From positions 62,001 to 126,000 of the forward strand of contig NZ_JAMSHT010000001.1 of the NCBI RefSeq assembly GCF_023805295.1: a stretch of DNA of 64,000 nt. Direction: 5' to 3'. The stretch comes from Sphingomicrobium sediminis. GTDB lineage: Bacteria > Pseudomonadota > Alphaproteobacteria > Sphingomonadales > Sphingomonadaceae. A program made the translations under genes and the position numbers. Below the pieces are notes generated by a model. The model was not told the origin of the DNA and searched no databases. It saw nothing but the letters and a program-made list of their open reading frames with translations. Within the stretch, counting starts at the first letter, position 1; each line of letters starts with the position of its first letter. Of this stretch, positions 6,914-15,273 are shown one piece after another.

Positions 6914-7921
6914 CTAGTAAGCGCGCGCGACCGCGAATTCGGCCGCCTCGATCATGGCGCGGTGCGCCTTGGTGTCGGGGAAGATGCTGAGCGCATCGAT
7001 GGCGCGGCGGGCATAGCTGCGCGCACTTTCCATCGTGTCATCGAGCGCTGCCGTATCGCGCATCAGGCGAATGGCGTGGGCGAGATCCTCGTCCGAAACG
7101 CGTTCGCCCTGCATCGCCGCTTTCCAGAAGGCGCGGTCTTCCTCATTCCCGCGGGCATGGGCGAGAATGACGGGCAGCGTCATCTTCCCGTCGCGGAAAT
7201 CATCGCCCAATCCCTTGCCCATCGTCTCTTCGTCCGAGGCATAGTCGATGGCATCGTCGATGAGCTGGAAGGCAATGCCGAGATTGCGACCGTAGGATTC
7301 GAGCGCTTCTTCGGCTTCCTCGCCGGCTTCGGCGACGATCGGGCTGACCTGGCAGGCCGCGGCAAAGAGCGCGGCGGTCTTGGCACCGATGATGCGCAGA
7401 TATTCTTCTTCGCTGGTCTCGATGCGGCGCTGGGCGGTCAGCTGGTCGACTTCACCCTCGGCGATCACCGCGCTGGCGTGGCTCAGCACCTTGAGGACCT
7501 TGAGGCTGCCATCCTCGACCATCAGTTCGAAGGCACGGCTGAACAGGAAATCGCCGACGAGGACGGTTGCCGGATTGCCCCAGATGAGGTTGGCGGCGCG
7601 CTTGCCGCGGCGCATCTCGCTGCCATCGACGACATCGTCGTGGAGCAGGGTGGCGGTGTGGATGAACTCGACCGCAGCGGCCAGCTTGTGGTGCCGCGTG
7701 CCGGGATAATCGAGCAGGCTCGCGCCGGCGAGCGTCAGCATCGGGCGAAGGCGTTTGCCGCCACCGGCGATGAGATGCCCCGCCAGTTCCGGGATCATCG
7801 CGACCTTGGACTGCATGCGATCGAGGATGATCGCGTTGACCGAATTCATCTCGTCCGCGACGAGATTCATCATCGGCTGAAGCGAGGGTTCGGCGCGTCG
7901 CGTAATCGGCGTGATGCTCAT
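6914..7921 (-). CDS. ispB: Long-chain polyprenyl diphosphate synthase (octaprenyl/decaprenyl type)
   Basis: The 335-residue prenyltransferase has GGGKRLRPML (53-62), the first Asp-rich motif DDVVD (95-99) and the second DDAID (222-226), followed by GKGLGDDFRDGKMTLPV. Small residues (Ala) sit five positions before the first DDxxD, as in enzymes making long chains. It elongates farnesyl diphosphate with isopentenyl diphosphate to the ubiquinone side chain (decaprenyl in sphingomonads by general knowledge; the length cannot be read here). It lies 11 bp downstream of the histidine kinase gene on the same strand. Confidence 0.9.
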   Translation of the reverse strand: MSITPITRRAEPSLQPMMNLVADEMNSVNAIILDRMQSKVAMIPELAGHLIAGGGKRLRPMLTLAGASLLDYPGTRHHKLAAAVEFIHTATLLHDDVVDGSEMRRGKRAANLIWGNPATVLVGDFLFSRAFELMVEDGSLKVLKVLSHASAVIAEGEVDQLTAQRRIETSEEEYLRIIGAKTAALFAAACQVSPIVAEAGEEAEEALESYGRNLGIAFQLIDDAIDYASDEETMGKGLGDDFRDGKMTLPVILAHARGNEEDRAFWKAAMQGERVSDEDLAHAIRLMRDTAALDDTMESARSYARRAIDALSIFPDTKAHRAMIEAAEFAVARAY

Positions 7922-7932
7922 GGTCGGACCCC

Positions 7933-9327
7933 CTAGACGTTATCGAGCGCGGCGGGAAGGGAGAGGCGCACCATCAGGCCGCCCAGATCCTCGCTTTCGC
8001 CCAGGCTCACCGAGCCGCGATAGATTTGCGCGACATCGCGCACGATGGCGAGGCCGAGCCCGGTGCCGGGCTTGCCGGTGTCGAGGCGCGCGCCGCGGTC
8101 GAAAATGGCCTGGCGCTCGCTCTCGGGAATGCCGGTGCCGTCATCCTCGACGATGATATCGACCATCTCCTCGCCTTGTTCGATCGTCACGAAGACACGG
8201 CCGCCGCCATATTTGGCAGCATTCTCGACGACGTTGCCTAGCAATTCGTCGAGGTCCTGACGTTCGACGCGAACATTGGCGGACTTGTCGCCGGTCACAT
8301 CGACGGTCACGCCTTCGTGGAGCCGGGTAATCGCGCGCTCGATGGTCGACAGGCTTTCGGCGACGTTGGCGCGCGCCTGCGCACTGGCGCGGCGTCCGAT
8401 GGCGCGGGCGCGGGCGAGATGATGGTCGACCTGCCGACGCATCACGGTCGCCTCGCGGCAGACAATGTCGTCGAGATTTGAATCTCGCGCGGTCGCGGCA
8501 TTGGTGATGACGGTCAGCGGCGTCTTGAGCGCATGGGCGAGATTGCCGGCATGACGCCGCGCTTCCTCGGCCTGCGCCTCGCTATGTGCGAGCAGTTCGT
8601 TGATCTCATCGACCAATGGCGTGATTTCACGCGGGAAGTCCTCGTCGATCCGCTCCTGCGCGGCGGTACGGATGGCGACGACTTCCTGCCGGACCCTGCG
8701 CAATGGCCAGAGGCCGTAGACCGTCTGGATCGCGGCCATGATGAGGAGGCCGATGCCGAGGACGGCGAAACTCTGCACCAGCGTGGTGCGCAATTCGGCA
8801 ATCTGACTGTCCAGGTCCTCGCGGCTCTCGGCGACCTGGTAGCGCCAGACAACCTCGCTGTCGGGCAGGATGATGTCGCGTTCGACGAGGCGCAGTGGCT
8901 CGCCTTCAAATTCGAAGCTGTTGCGGAAATGGACGTCGAGATCGTCATGCTGGACGCCGGGGTCGAGACGACGGTCCCACAGCGAACGTGACGGGAAGGC
9001 GATCTGGCCGTCGCCCGAAATCTGGAAATAGCGGCCCGAATAGATTTCCAGGAATCGCTGGTCGGCGGGCGGGCGGATGAAGCGGACTTCACCCTCCGGC
9101 CCGATCTCCGAAGAGGCGATCATGGCGTTGAGGACATTCTCCAACTGCTCGTCGAAATTCTGGACGACGGTGTTGGTGAGAATGCGATCGAGCGCATAGC
9201 CGCCCGCCAGCAGCAGCACCGCGATCCAGAGCGCGGCGATGCCGATCATGCGGCGGGTCAGCGATTCGCGCCGATTGGCCTGTTCGACCTTGTCCGCGGC
9301 GAGCGAAGGGGCCTCAGTCGCCGACAC
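7933..9327 (-). CDS. Sensor histidine kinase, OmpR-partner type
   Basis: The GTG at 9327 is chosen because it overlaps the regulator's stop and has GGAGG just upstream; this gives 464 residues. TM1 is about 27-45 and TM2 about 186-206, with a periplasmic sensor region of roughly 140 residues between them. A HAMP-like linker follows. The phospho-acceptor region is GNLAHALKTPLTVI with His265, and the ATPase region has NVVENAAKYGG, DDGTGIP and GTGLGLAIV. The organisation (PhoQ-like sensor downstream of an OmpR regulator) suggests sensing of an envelope or cation signal, but the ligand is unknown. Confidence 0.9.
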   Translation of the reverse strand: MSATEAPSLAADKVEQANRRESLTRRMIGIAALWIAVLLLAGGYALDRILTNTVVQNFDEQLENVLNAMIASSEIGPEGEVRFIRPPADQRFLEIYSGRYFQISGDGQIAFPSRSLWDRRLDPGVQHDDLDVHFRNSFEFEGEPLRLVERDIILPDSEVVWRYQVAESREDLDSQIAELRTTLVQSFAVLGIGLLIMAAIQTVYGLWPLRRVRQEVVAIRTAAQERIDEDFPREITPLVDEINELLAHSEAQAEEARRHAGNLAHALKTPLTVITNAATARDSNLDDIVCREATVMRRQVDHHLARARAIGRRASAQARANVAESLSTIERAITRLHEGVTVDVTGDKSANVRVERQDLDELLGNVVENAAKYGGGRVFVTIEQGEEMVDIIVEDDGTGIPESERQAIFDRGARLDTGKPGTGLGLAIVRDVAQIYRGSVSLGESEDLGGLMVRLSLPAALDNV

Positions 9328-9991
9328 GTTCCTCCGGATCCTCGAGGCTGTAGCCAAGGCCACGAATGGTCGTGATCGTCTCGGCACCGAGTTTCTTGCG
9401 GATGCGGGTCACGAACACTTCGATCGTGTTCGAATCGCGGTCGAAGTCCTGATCGTAAATATGTTCGATCAGCTCGGTCCGGCTCACCACCTTGCCCTTA
9501 TGGTGCATGAGGTAGGAGAGGAGCTTGTATTCCTGCGCGGTGAGCTTCACCGGCTCGCCATCGCGCGTGACCTTGCCCGAACGCGTGTCGAGGCGGATCT
9601 CGCCGGCCTCGAGCACCGAACTGGCATGACCGGCACTGCGACGGATGAGGGCGCGCAGGCGAGCAATCAGTTCTTCGGTCTGGAACGGCTTGGCGAGATA
9701 GTCGTCGGCACCGGCATCGAGACCGGCCACCTTGTCCGACCAGCTGTCGCGGGCGGTGAGCACGAGGACCGGCATGTCGCGGTCCTGCTTGCGCCATTTG
9801 TTGAGAATGGTGAGGCCGTCCATTTCAGGCAGGCCAAGGTCGAGCACGACGGCATCGTAGCTCTCGGTTTCGCCGAGGAAGTGGCCGTCCACCCCGTCGG
9901 TTGCCAGGTCGACGGCGTAGCCCGCACCCTCAAGGGTGGATCGGAGCTGGCGCCCCAGGCTGGGTTCGTCCTCGACGATCAGAATGCGCAT
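9314..9991 (-). CDS. Response regulator, OmpR/PhoB family
   Basis: Start ATG at 9991 has GAGG five bases upstream and gives MRILIVEDEP; the frame itself opens at 10027. Residues 1-115 are the receiver with phospho-Asp51 (VVLDLGLPEMDG), Thr79 and Lys101 (AKPF). The C-terminal 95 residues are a winged helix with LTAQEYKLLSYLM and the recognition part SNTIEVFVTRIRKKL, ending in TIRGLGYSL. The kinase gene overlaps its 3' end by 14 bp. The gene is divergent from the TetR gene at 10090. Confidence 0.93.
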   Translation of the reverse strand: MRILIVEDEPSLGRQLRSTLEGAGYAVDLATDGVDGHFLGETESYDAVVLDLGLPEMDGLTILNKWRKQDRDMPVLVLTARDSWSDKVAGLDAGADDYLAKPFQTEELIARLRALIRRSAGHASSVLEAGEIRLDTRSGKVTRDGEPVKLTAQEYKLLSYLMHHKGKVVSRTELIEHIYDQDFDRDSNTIEVFVTRIRKKLGAETITTIRGLGYSLEDPEERVGD

Positions 9992-10026
9992 ATATTCCTC
10001 GATTTTCCGCGGTCGTTTCACTGACA

Positions 10027-10051
10027 CAACCGCTCATGGCATGAACGGTTG
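10027..10051. promoter_or_regulatory. 25-bp inverted repeat, candidate TetR operator
   Basis: The arms CAACCGCTCAT (10027-10037) and ATGAACGGTTG (10041-10051) are complementary except for one base, around a 3-base centre. The site lies in the 98-bp gap between the divergent response-regulator and TetR genes and abuts a possible -35 box of the TetR gene. Autoregulation by the TetR protein is the natural guess. Confidence 0.55.
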
Positions 10052-10052
10052 C

Positions 10053-10081
10053 TTGACGCCAAGGCTTGTTCGCGCACTAAG
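10053..10081 (+). promoter_or_regulatory. Possible promoter of the TetR gene
   Basis: TTGACG (10053-10058) is followed 17 bases later by ACTAAG (10076-10081). Transcription would begin only a few bases before the ATG at 10090, and no Shine-Dalgarno site is visible there, which fits a leaderless mRNA. The -10 match is weak. Confidence 0.35.
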
Positions 10082-10089
10082 TCGCGACC

Positions 10090-10713
10090 ATGCGAGCAAA
10101 GCCGGCCCTGCAGAAGCGATCCAAGGAAACGCGCGACAAGATCGTCGCCGCGCTCGACCGGCTGCTCAAGGACCAGTCGTTCGACTCGATCAGCGTTGCG
10201 GAGCTGGCCAATGAGGCCGGTGTGTCGGTCGGTGCGGTCTATCGCCGCTTCGAGAATAAGGAAGCGCTGATCCCGGTCGTGCTCGATCTCTATCGCGAGA
10301 AGATCGGCTCCAATTTCTCGTTCGAGCCGGATACGAGCGCGGGGCTGCGCGCGACCATGCGCGATTTGATGCGCGAGAGCTGGCGCGCCTTGGTCGAGCA
10401 TGGCCATTTGCTGCGCGCGGTGCATCTCTATTCGCACCAGCATCCCGAATTGATCGGCAAGGAATGGGAGCCGGTGATCGAAAGTTCGCGGGCCGGTGTC
10501 GCCACCCTGATCGACCTGTTCCCCGATGAAGTGCAGGTCGAGGATCGCGAGGCAGCGATCGAGGCGCTCGCTTATTTCCTCAGCACGTCATTGATCGAGG
10601 GCGGGCTCTATCCCGATGTCGGCCCTCCATTCGCCAAGCCGCTCCAGGGGGAAGGGCTTGCCGAACAGATGGCCGATTTTGCGACGGGCTACCTCACGCT
10701 TAAGCGGGATTAG
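10090..10713 (+). CDS. TetR family transcriptional regulator
   Basis: The 207-residue protein has an N-terminal helix-turn-helix at about 14-60 (ISVAELANEAGVSVGAVYRR, then FENKEAL), the standard TetR pattern. The ligand-binding remainder is all-helical and not recognisable. A 25-bp inverted repeat directly upstream is a likely autoregulatory site. The gene ends inside the convergent CPBP protease gene (14-bp overlap). The target genes and ligand are unknown. Confidence 0.9.
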   Translation: MRAKPALQKRSKETRDKIVAALDRLLKDQSFDSISVAELANEAGVSVGAVYRRFENKEALIPVVLDLYREKIGSNFSFEPDTSAGLRATMRDLMRESWRALVEHGHLLRAVHLYSHQHPELIGKEWEPVIESSRAGVATLIDLFPDEVQVEDREAAIEALAYFLSTSLIEGGLYPDVGPPFAKPLQGEGLAEQMADFATGYLTLKRD

Positions 10714-11431
10714 CGGCCAACGCGGCGCGCTCGCGCGTCGTATTCCACAGCATGACGCCAGCGGCCATGTCGACTGCGATGTGCAGGATGATGCCCGGCA
10801 TGATGCTGTCAGATAGGACGAACATCAGGGTGAGGATCGTGCTGATCGGGACAATGGACAGCATGCCGCGCGCGCCCTGATAGGCATGGGCGAGGATGAA
10901 GATGGCGAGGCCGATGACGCCGGCTGCCCAGATCGGCATGACGAGGGCGAGGCTGCCGATGAGCAGGCCACGAAACAGGATTTCCTCGGTAATACCGGCG
11001 GTGACCGCGACGGCCTGGAAGCGGTTTGCCTGCCGTGCGTCGGCGGGATCGAGCAGTTCCAGCGCGCCACCGCGCATCAATTGCGCGGCAATGGCATCGC
11101 GCATCTCCTGCGACACGCGCACGCCGCGTGCGAGGTAAAAATTGTAGGACGCGCCGCCCAGCGCCGCGCCCCATGCAATGCCGGCACCCAGGCCTTCGCC
11201 GAGGCTGAAACCGATGGCTGCAAGATCGCGCCCGCTCGCCAACCATACGGCGATGCCCAGCAAGGCCGCCGGCCAGATCGTGACGAGGAAATCACGATAA
11301 ATGCGCATGCGATAATCGGGGCCTTGCTCGCGCAGTCGTCGCAAGTGCACCCGCTCGCGCCAAGTGCCCAACGTGAGCATCGCGACCGAAAAGGCGAGCA
11401 TAAAATAGAGGGGGAAGAGATCAGCGAACAT
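10700..11431 (-). CDS. CPBP family intramembrane glutamic protease (CAAX-type)
   Basis: This 243-residue polytopic membrane protein carries the CPBP/Abi motifs: EEILFRG with Glu149, Glu150 and Arg154, then AHAYQG with His182, and LHIAVD with His217. Family members are glutamate intramembrane proteases related to Rce1; in bacteria the roles range from immunity to peptides to signalling. A signal for strong transcription lies upstream: TTGACA and AATAAT flanked by TGCGAA repeats. Its 3' end overlaps the TetR gene. Confidence 0.87.
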   Translation of the reverse strand: MFADLFPLYFMLAFSVAMLTLGTWRERVHLRRLREQGPDYRMRIYRDFLVTIWPAALLGIAVWLASGRDLAAIGFSLGEGLGAGIAWGAALGGASYNFYLARGVRVSQEMRDAIAAQLMRGGALELLDPADARQANRFQAVAVTAGITEEILFRGLLIGSLALVMPIWAAGVIGLAIFILAHAYQGARGMLSIVPISTILTLMFVLSDSIMPGIILHIAVDMAAGVMLWNTTRERAALAANPA

Positions 11432-11448
11432 GGGTCAGCTCCGTTGAA

Positions 11449-11510
11449 AATGCGATTAATTATTCGCATTCCAGCATGATCATGTCAACATTTGCGAACT
11501 TTCATTCGCA
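11449..11510 (-). promoter_or_regulatory. Promoter with two TGCGAA-type inverted repeats upstream of the CPBP gene
   Basis: On the minus strand TTGACA (11488-11483) and AATAAT (11464-11459) are separated by 18 bases, a good sigma-70 promoter. The -10 box sits inside one inverted repeat, AATGCGA/TCGCATT (11449-11455 with 11464-11470). A second repeat, TGCGAA/TTCGCA (11493-11498 with 11505-11510), lies just before the -35. Two related palindromes around one promoter suggest repressor control; the regulator is not known. Confidence 0.55.
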
Positions 11511-11527
11511 TAAGTGCTCGGCGCATA

Positions 11528-11555
11528 CGAAAACGGCGCCCGTGAAAGGCGCCGT
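11528..11555 (-). terminator. Rho-independent terminator of the PepSY-like gene
   Basis: Perfect 8-bp arms ACGGCGCC (11533-11540) and GGCGCCGT (11548-11555) with a 7-base loop are followed on the minus strand by TTTTCG. It lies 34 bp past the stop of the PepSY-like gene. Confidence 0.75.
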
Positions 11556-11588
11556 GGCGGGCGATCGGTTTAGGATCGGATCGCGGTA

Positions 11589-11912
11589 CTAGCGTCCCGA
11601 CGATCCGACGATGCGGCCCGTTCGAGGGTCGACGTCGACCCACACGAGACGACCGTCGCGCACGAACTTGAAGCGATACAAATCGCCGCGCAATTCAACG
11701 TTGAGATACTTATAACCAGGCATACGCGGAATGACGCGCTGCTTGAGTTCGGGAAGCGGCATCGCTTCGCCATTGCGGGCGCTGTTGTAGGCGCGATCCT
11801 GGTCGCGGTCCTGCACTTCTTGCGGGTACAGGTCGACGCTCGACGCTGCCGCAGGGCTCGCCGTCATCAGGGCCGCACCGATGGCGGCTAGAAGGGTTTT
11901 CTCGATACGCAT
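11589..11912 (-). CDS. Small secreted PepSY-like protein
   Basis: ATG at 11912 gives 107 residues with a clear signal peptide, cleaved after about residue 24 (TASPAAASS). The C-terminal part, YRFKFVRDGRLVWVDVDPRT then GRIVG, is the PepSY/YpeB-like beta hairpin. PepSY proteins are often coupled to OmpR-type two-component systems, and one lies 2 kb away, but a link is not shown. A longer frame opening at 12245 has no signal and runs antisense to uup, so it is rejected. The gene is divergent from uup and ends at a terminator. Confidence 0.8.
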   Translation of the reverse strand: MRIEKTLLAAIGAALMTASPAAASSVDLYPQEVQDRDQDRAYNSARNGEAMPLPELKQRVIPRMPGYKYLNVELRGDLYRFKFVRDGRLVWVDVDPRTGRIVGSSGR

Positions 11913-12039
11913 GACTGTGTCTCTCTTATGAGGCCCCTGATAGGCATGGCGCATTGAATAGCCCATGAATGAGCGAGCATAGCGCGGTTCAGGAAGAATG
12001 GTGACGTAGCCGTCGCGAATAGCTAGGGGCTGTGACAAT

Positions 12040-13821
12040 ATGGCACCACCGATACTCAGCCTCGAAGACGTCCGCCTCCACCATGGCGATGGCATCCTGT
12101 TCCAGGACCTGACGCTCCATGTCGGCCCCAGGGACCGGCTCGCGCTGATCGGGCGCAACGGGGCTGGCAAGACCACCTTGTTCCGCACGATCATGGGCGA
12201 TGTCGAGCTGGATGCAGGCTCGCGCACGGTCATGCCGGGAATCAATATCGTCTGGCTCGAACAGGATCCCGATATGTCGGGTCACGAGACCCTGCTCGAC
12301 TGGGCGGTTGGCGGCGAGAAAGCGCCGCCCCAGCATGCCATCGAGGCGATCGCCGACCAGATGGGGATCGACCTCGATCGCGAGGCCAAGACGGCGAGTG
12401 GCGGCGAGCGTCGCCGCGCCGCGCTGAGCCGCGCGCTGGCGAGTGAGCCGGATCTGCTGTTGCTCGACGAGCCGACCAACCATCTCGATCTTGGCGCGAT
12501 CGAGTGGCTCGAGGATTGGCTGGGACGCTATTCGGGCGCCTTCATCGTCATCAGCCACGACCGCGCCTTTTTGAAGCGCCTGACGACCAGCTGCATCTGG
12601 CTTGACCGCCGGACGCTGCGCCGTGCCGAGATTGGCTATGGCGGGTTCGACAAATGGACCGAGGAGGTTCTGGAGGAAGACCGCCGCCGCCTCGAGAAAC
12701 TGGACGAGAAACTGCGGCAGGAGACCGAGTGGCTGCACAAGGGCGTGACCGCCCGGCGCAAACGCAACCAGGGTCGCCTGCGCGCCTTGTTCGAGCTGCG
12801 CGCGCAGCGGGCAGCGATGATTGGGATGCAAGGCACCTCGGCGCTGGGCCTCGCCAAGGATGACGTAAAGACCAAGACCGCGATCGATGCCGACCGGGTT
12901 ACCAAATCCTATGGCGATCGGACCATCATCAAGGACTTCACGCTGCGCATTCAGCGCGGAGACCGGATCGGGATTGTCGGCGCCAATGGGGCGGGCAAGA
13001 CGACCTTGCTCAGGATGCTGACCGGCGAACTGGAGCCCGACGAGGGCAAGGTGACGCTGGCCAAGACCTTGTCCGGCATCGTTGTCGACCAGCAGCGCAA
13101 GCTGCTCGACCCGAAGAAAAAGGTGCGCGACATCCTCGCCGAAGGCGGCGACTGGATCGAGGTTCGTGGCAACAAGAAGCATATCAAGGGCTATCTGAAG
13201 GAATTCCTCTTCGACCCCGGCCTGTCGGAAGCCCTGATCGGGACGCTGTCGGGCGGCGAGCGGCACCGCCTGCTGCTGGCGCGCGAATTTGCCCGGGAAT
13301 CCAACTTGCTCGTGCTCGACGAGCCGACCAACGATCTCGACATGGAGACGCTGGACCTCCTCCAAGAAGTCATCGCCGACTATCAGGGCACCGTCCTGCT
13401 GGTGAGCCACGATCGCGACTTTCTCGACCGCACGGTCACCGTGACATTGGGCCTCGACGGGTCGGGCGAGGTGGATATCGTAGCTGGCGGCTACGAGGAC
13501 TGGTCGCGCAAGCGTAAAGATCGACGTACCGCGTCAAAGAAAGCCAAGCCCGAGGCTGCCAAACAGGAAGCGCCGAGCACCAAGCCGACCAAATTATCCT
13601 ACAAGGACCAGCGCGACTTCGACCGATTGCCCGGCGAGATCGAACGGCTGGAGAAGGAAATGAGCGAGGCCGAGACTGCGCTTGCCGACCCCGATCTGTT
13701 CACCAACGACCCCGACCGCTTCGCTGCACTGACGCAGGCCCTCGAGGACAAGCGCGCAGAGAAGGAAGCGGCCGAGGAACGCTGGCTTGAAGTCGCGGAG
13801 AAGGCCGAGGGACTCGGCTAG
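12040..13821 (+). CDS. uup: ABC-F family ATPase Uup
   Basis: The 593-residue protein has two ABC ATPase cassettes. The first has GRNGAGKTT (38-46), SGGERRR and LLLDEPTNHLD; the second has GANGAGKTT, LSGGERHR and LVLDEPTNDLD. The linker contains WLHKGVTARRKRNQGR, typical of the Uup subgroup, and the C-terminal ~80 residues are a charged coiled coil. There are no membrane segments. ABC-F proteins act on ribosomes; Uup is also linked to precise excision of transposons and replication-fork processing in E. coli. AGGGG lies about 11 bases before the ATG. Confidence 0.9.
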   Translation: MAPPILSLEDVRLHHGDGILFQDLTLHVGPRDRLALIGRNGAGKTTLFRTIMGDVELDAGSRTVMPGINIVWLEQDPDMSGHETLLDWAVGGEKAPPQHAIEAIADQMGIDLDREAKTASGGERRRAALSRALASEPDLLLLDEPTNHLDLGAIEWLEDWLGRYSGAFIVISHDRAFLKRLTTSCIWLDRRTLRRAEIGYGGFDKWTEEVLEEDRRRLEKLDEKLRQETEWLHKGVTARRKRNQGRLRALFELRAQRAAMIGMQGTSALGLAKDDVKTKTAIDADRVTKSYGDRTIIKDFTLRIQRGDRIGIVGANGAGKTTLLRMLTGELEPDEGKVTLAKTLSGIVVDQQRKLLDPKKKVRDILAEGGDWIEVRGNKKHIKGYLKEFLFDPGLSEALIGTLSGGERHRLLLAREFARESNLLVLDEPTNDLDMETLDLLQEVIADYQGTVLLVSHDRDFLDRTVTVTLGLDGSGEVDIVAGGYEDWSRKRKDRRTASKKAKPEAAKQEAPSTKPTKLSYKDQRDFDRLPGEIERLEKEMSEAETALADPDLFTNDPDRFAALTQALEDKRAEKEAAEERWLEVAEKAEGLG

Positions 13822-13899
13822 CAAATCGGGTCATTCGCCGTGCAAGGCGTGTCGTTGGTCGAGGCTGGATGGCGAAGCGACGAATATCTCTTCACCGAA

Positions 13900-13917
13900 C
13901 GATTACAAACGTAATCG
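13900..13917. promoter_or_regulatory. BlaI/MecI-like operator ahead of the serine hydrolase gene
   Basis: The inverted repeat CGATTAC (13900-13906) / GTAATCG (13911-13917) encloses AAAC. The core ATTACAAACGTAAT differs at one base from the BlaI/MecI consensus form ATTACAnnTGTAAT. It sits 13 bp before the start of a beta-lactamase-superfamily gene, between the likely promoter and the ribosome site. The match to the BlaI consensus is from memory of the family; no blaI gene is in the window. Confidence 0.5.
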
Positions 13918-13929
13918 GAGCTGCCGACC

Positions 13930-15252
13930 ATGATATCCACGATCCTCGCCGCCTCGCTGGCGCTGACCCCGCAACCTGGCATTGATGACCGCCTCAAATC
14001 GCTCGCGCAGAGCTATGGCGTAGATGGTTTCGCCGCCACGCTCGTCCCTGCGGAAGGCGAGCCAATGCTCGTTACCTATGGCACCGATCAGGAAGGGAAG
14101 CCTTTTACAGCGGATACAGTTTGTGGGCTCTTCTCGGCAAGCAAGGCGCTGAGCAGCATCGCTTTCATCAAGCTGCACGAGGCGGGCGTGATCGATCTCG
14201 ACGCCACCCTTTCGAGCTATGATGCGAACTTGCCCCAAGCCTGGCACGACATACCCTTCTATACGCTTCTCAATCATTCAAGCGGGCTGCCGATGGTGGT
14301 CAATCGCGAGGAATTTGCGGCGCTCAGTGAGGATTCCGAGGCGCGCAACGCGGACGTTGTAGACCTTATCCGCGACGCGCCGCTCGATTATCCGACGGGA
14401 AGCGCCTCACGCTATCGCCAGAGCGGCTATGCGCTCGCCGAGATGCTGATCACCGCAAAGCTGGGTGAGGACTGGAACAGCATCATGGAGCGGCTAGTCT
14501 ATGATCCGGCCGATCTCACCGTCACCGGACACAATTGGGGCGCGAACGAGTCCTTCCTCATCCAATCGGCTGGTGGCACGCGGACCAGTGCGCGCGACAT
14601 GGCGAGGTTGTTGACGGCGCTGCGTGACGGAGCGCTTGGCGACCTGTCGGAATGGGACGCGATGGCGCACGATCCCGAACATGTCATCGACGGCTACAGC
14701 ATCGGCCTCATTCTCGAAGGAGAGGGTGAAGCGCGCAGCATCGGTCATCAGGGTGGGGGGCGTTCGAACTTTCGTTATGCCCCCGCAGTGGGTGCCGGCG
14801 CGATGATCTGTACCGACGATCGTACCAACAATGCCTTTCATCAGGACTTGGGCCCGGTGATGATGGACTATCTGCTTGCCGGAAACTTGCCCGAACCCAC
14901 GCTCAAGGTCGCCTTGCTCGACGCGCTCTCCAATGCCGGCCTCGAGGATGTCGATCGCGCGCTTCGCTCGGCGCTCGAAAGCGACCTGTACGACGCCGAT
15001 CAGGCCAAGCGCCTGCTCAACCAGCTTGGATACGGGTTGCTGAGGGAGGGTCGTATAGATGCCGCCATACTCCTGTTTGCGCGCAACATCGAACGCAACC
15101 CGGACGACGCGGGGCTGTGGGACAGCGTTGGCGACGGGCTGCGGGCGCAGGGCGACAGCGACGGCGCGTTGCAGGCCTACGGAAAAGCCGTAATGCTCGA
15201 TCCTAGCCTCAAGGAGACACGCGCCAAGATCGAAGAATTGGAAGCCAGCTAG
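13930..15252 (+). CDS. Serine hydrolase of the beta-lactamase/penicillin-binding superfamily with C-terminal TPR
   Basis: The 440-residue protein starts with a short signal-like segment. The class C beta-lactamase/EstB fold shows SASK with Ser69 and Lys72, a Tyr162-Arg-Gln variant of the YxN motif, and HQG at 273-275 (the KTG equivalent). Residues from about 330 form helical repeats, ending in a TPR (AILLFARNIERNPDDAGLW, GDSDGALQAYGKAVMLDP). Such proteins can be esterases, D-aminopeptidases or peptidoglycan-modifying enzymes; substrate cannot be deduced. GGAG lies 9 bases before the ATG and a BlaI-like palindrome just upstream. Confidence 0.82.
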   Translation: MISTILAASLALTPQPGIDDRLKSLAQSYGVDGFAATLVPAEGEPMLVTYGTDQEGKPFTADTVCGLFSASKALSSIAFIKLHEAGVIDLDATLSSYDANLPQAWHDIPFYTLLNHSSGLPMVVNREEFAALSEDSEARNADVVDLIRDAPLDYPTGSASRYRQSGYALAEMLITAKLGEDWNSIMERLVYDPADLTVTGHNWGANESFLIQSAGGTRTSARDMARLLTALRDGALGDLSEWDAMAHDPEHVIDGYSIGLILEGEGEARSIGHQGGGRSNFRYAPAVGAGAMICTDDRTNNAFHQDLGPVMMDYLLAGNLPEPTLKVALLDALSNAGLEDVDRALRSALESDLYDADQAKRLLNQLGYGLLREGRIDAAILLFARNIERNPDDAGLWDSVGDGLRAQGDSDGALQAYGKAVMLDPSLKETRAKIEELEAS

Positions 15253-15273
15253 GCCCGGCTCGCTCGGCCTCGC

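Noticed and set aside
11913..12245. Long N-terminal extension (minus strand, from 12245) on the PepSY-like gene
   Set aside because: It is antisense to uup, has no signal peptide, and the ATG at 11912 gives a clean signal peptide.
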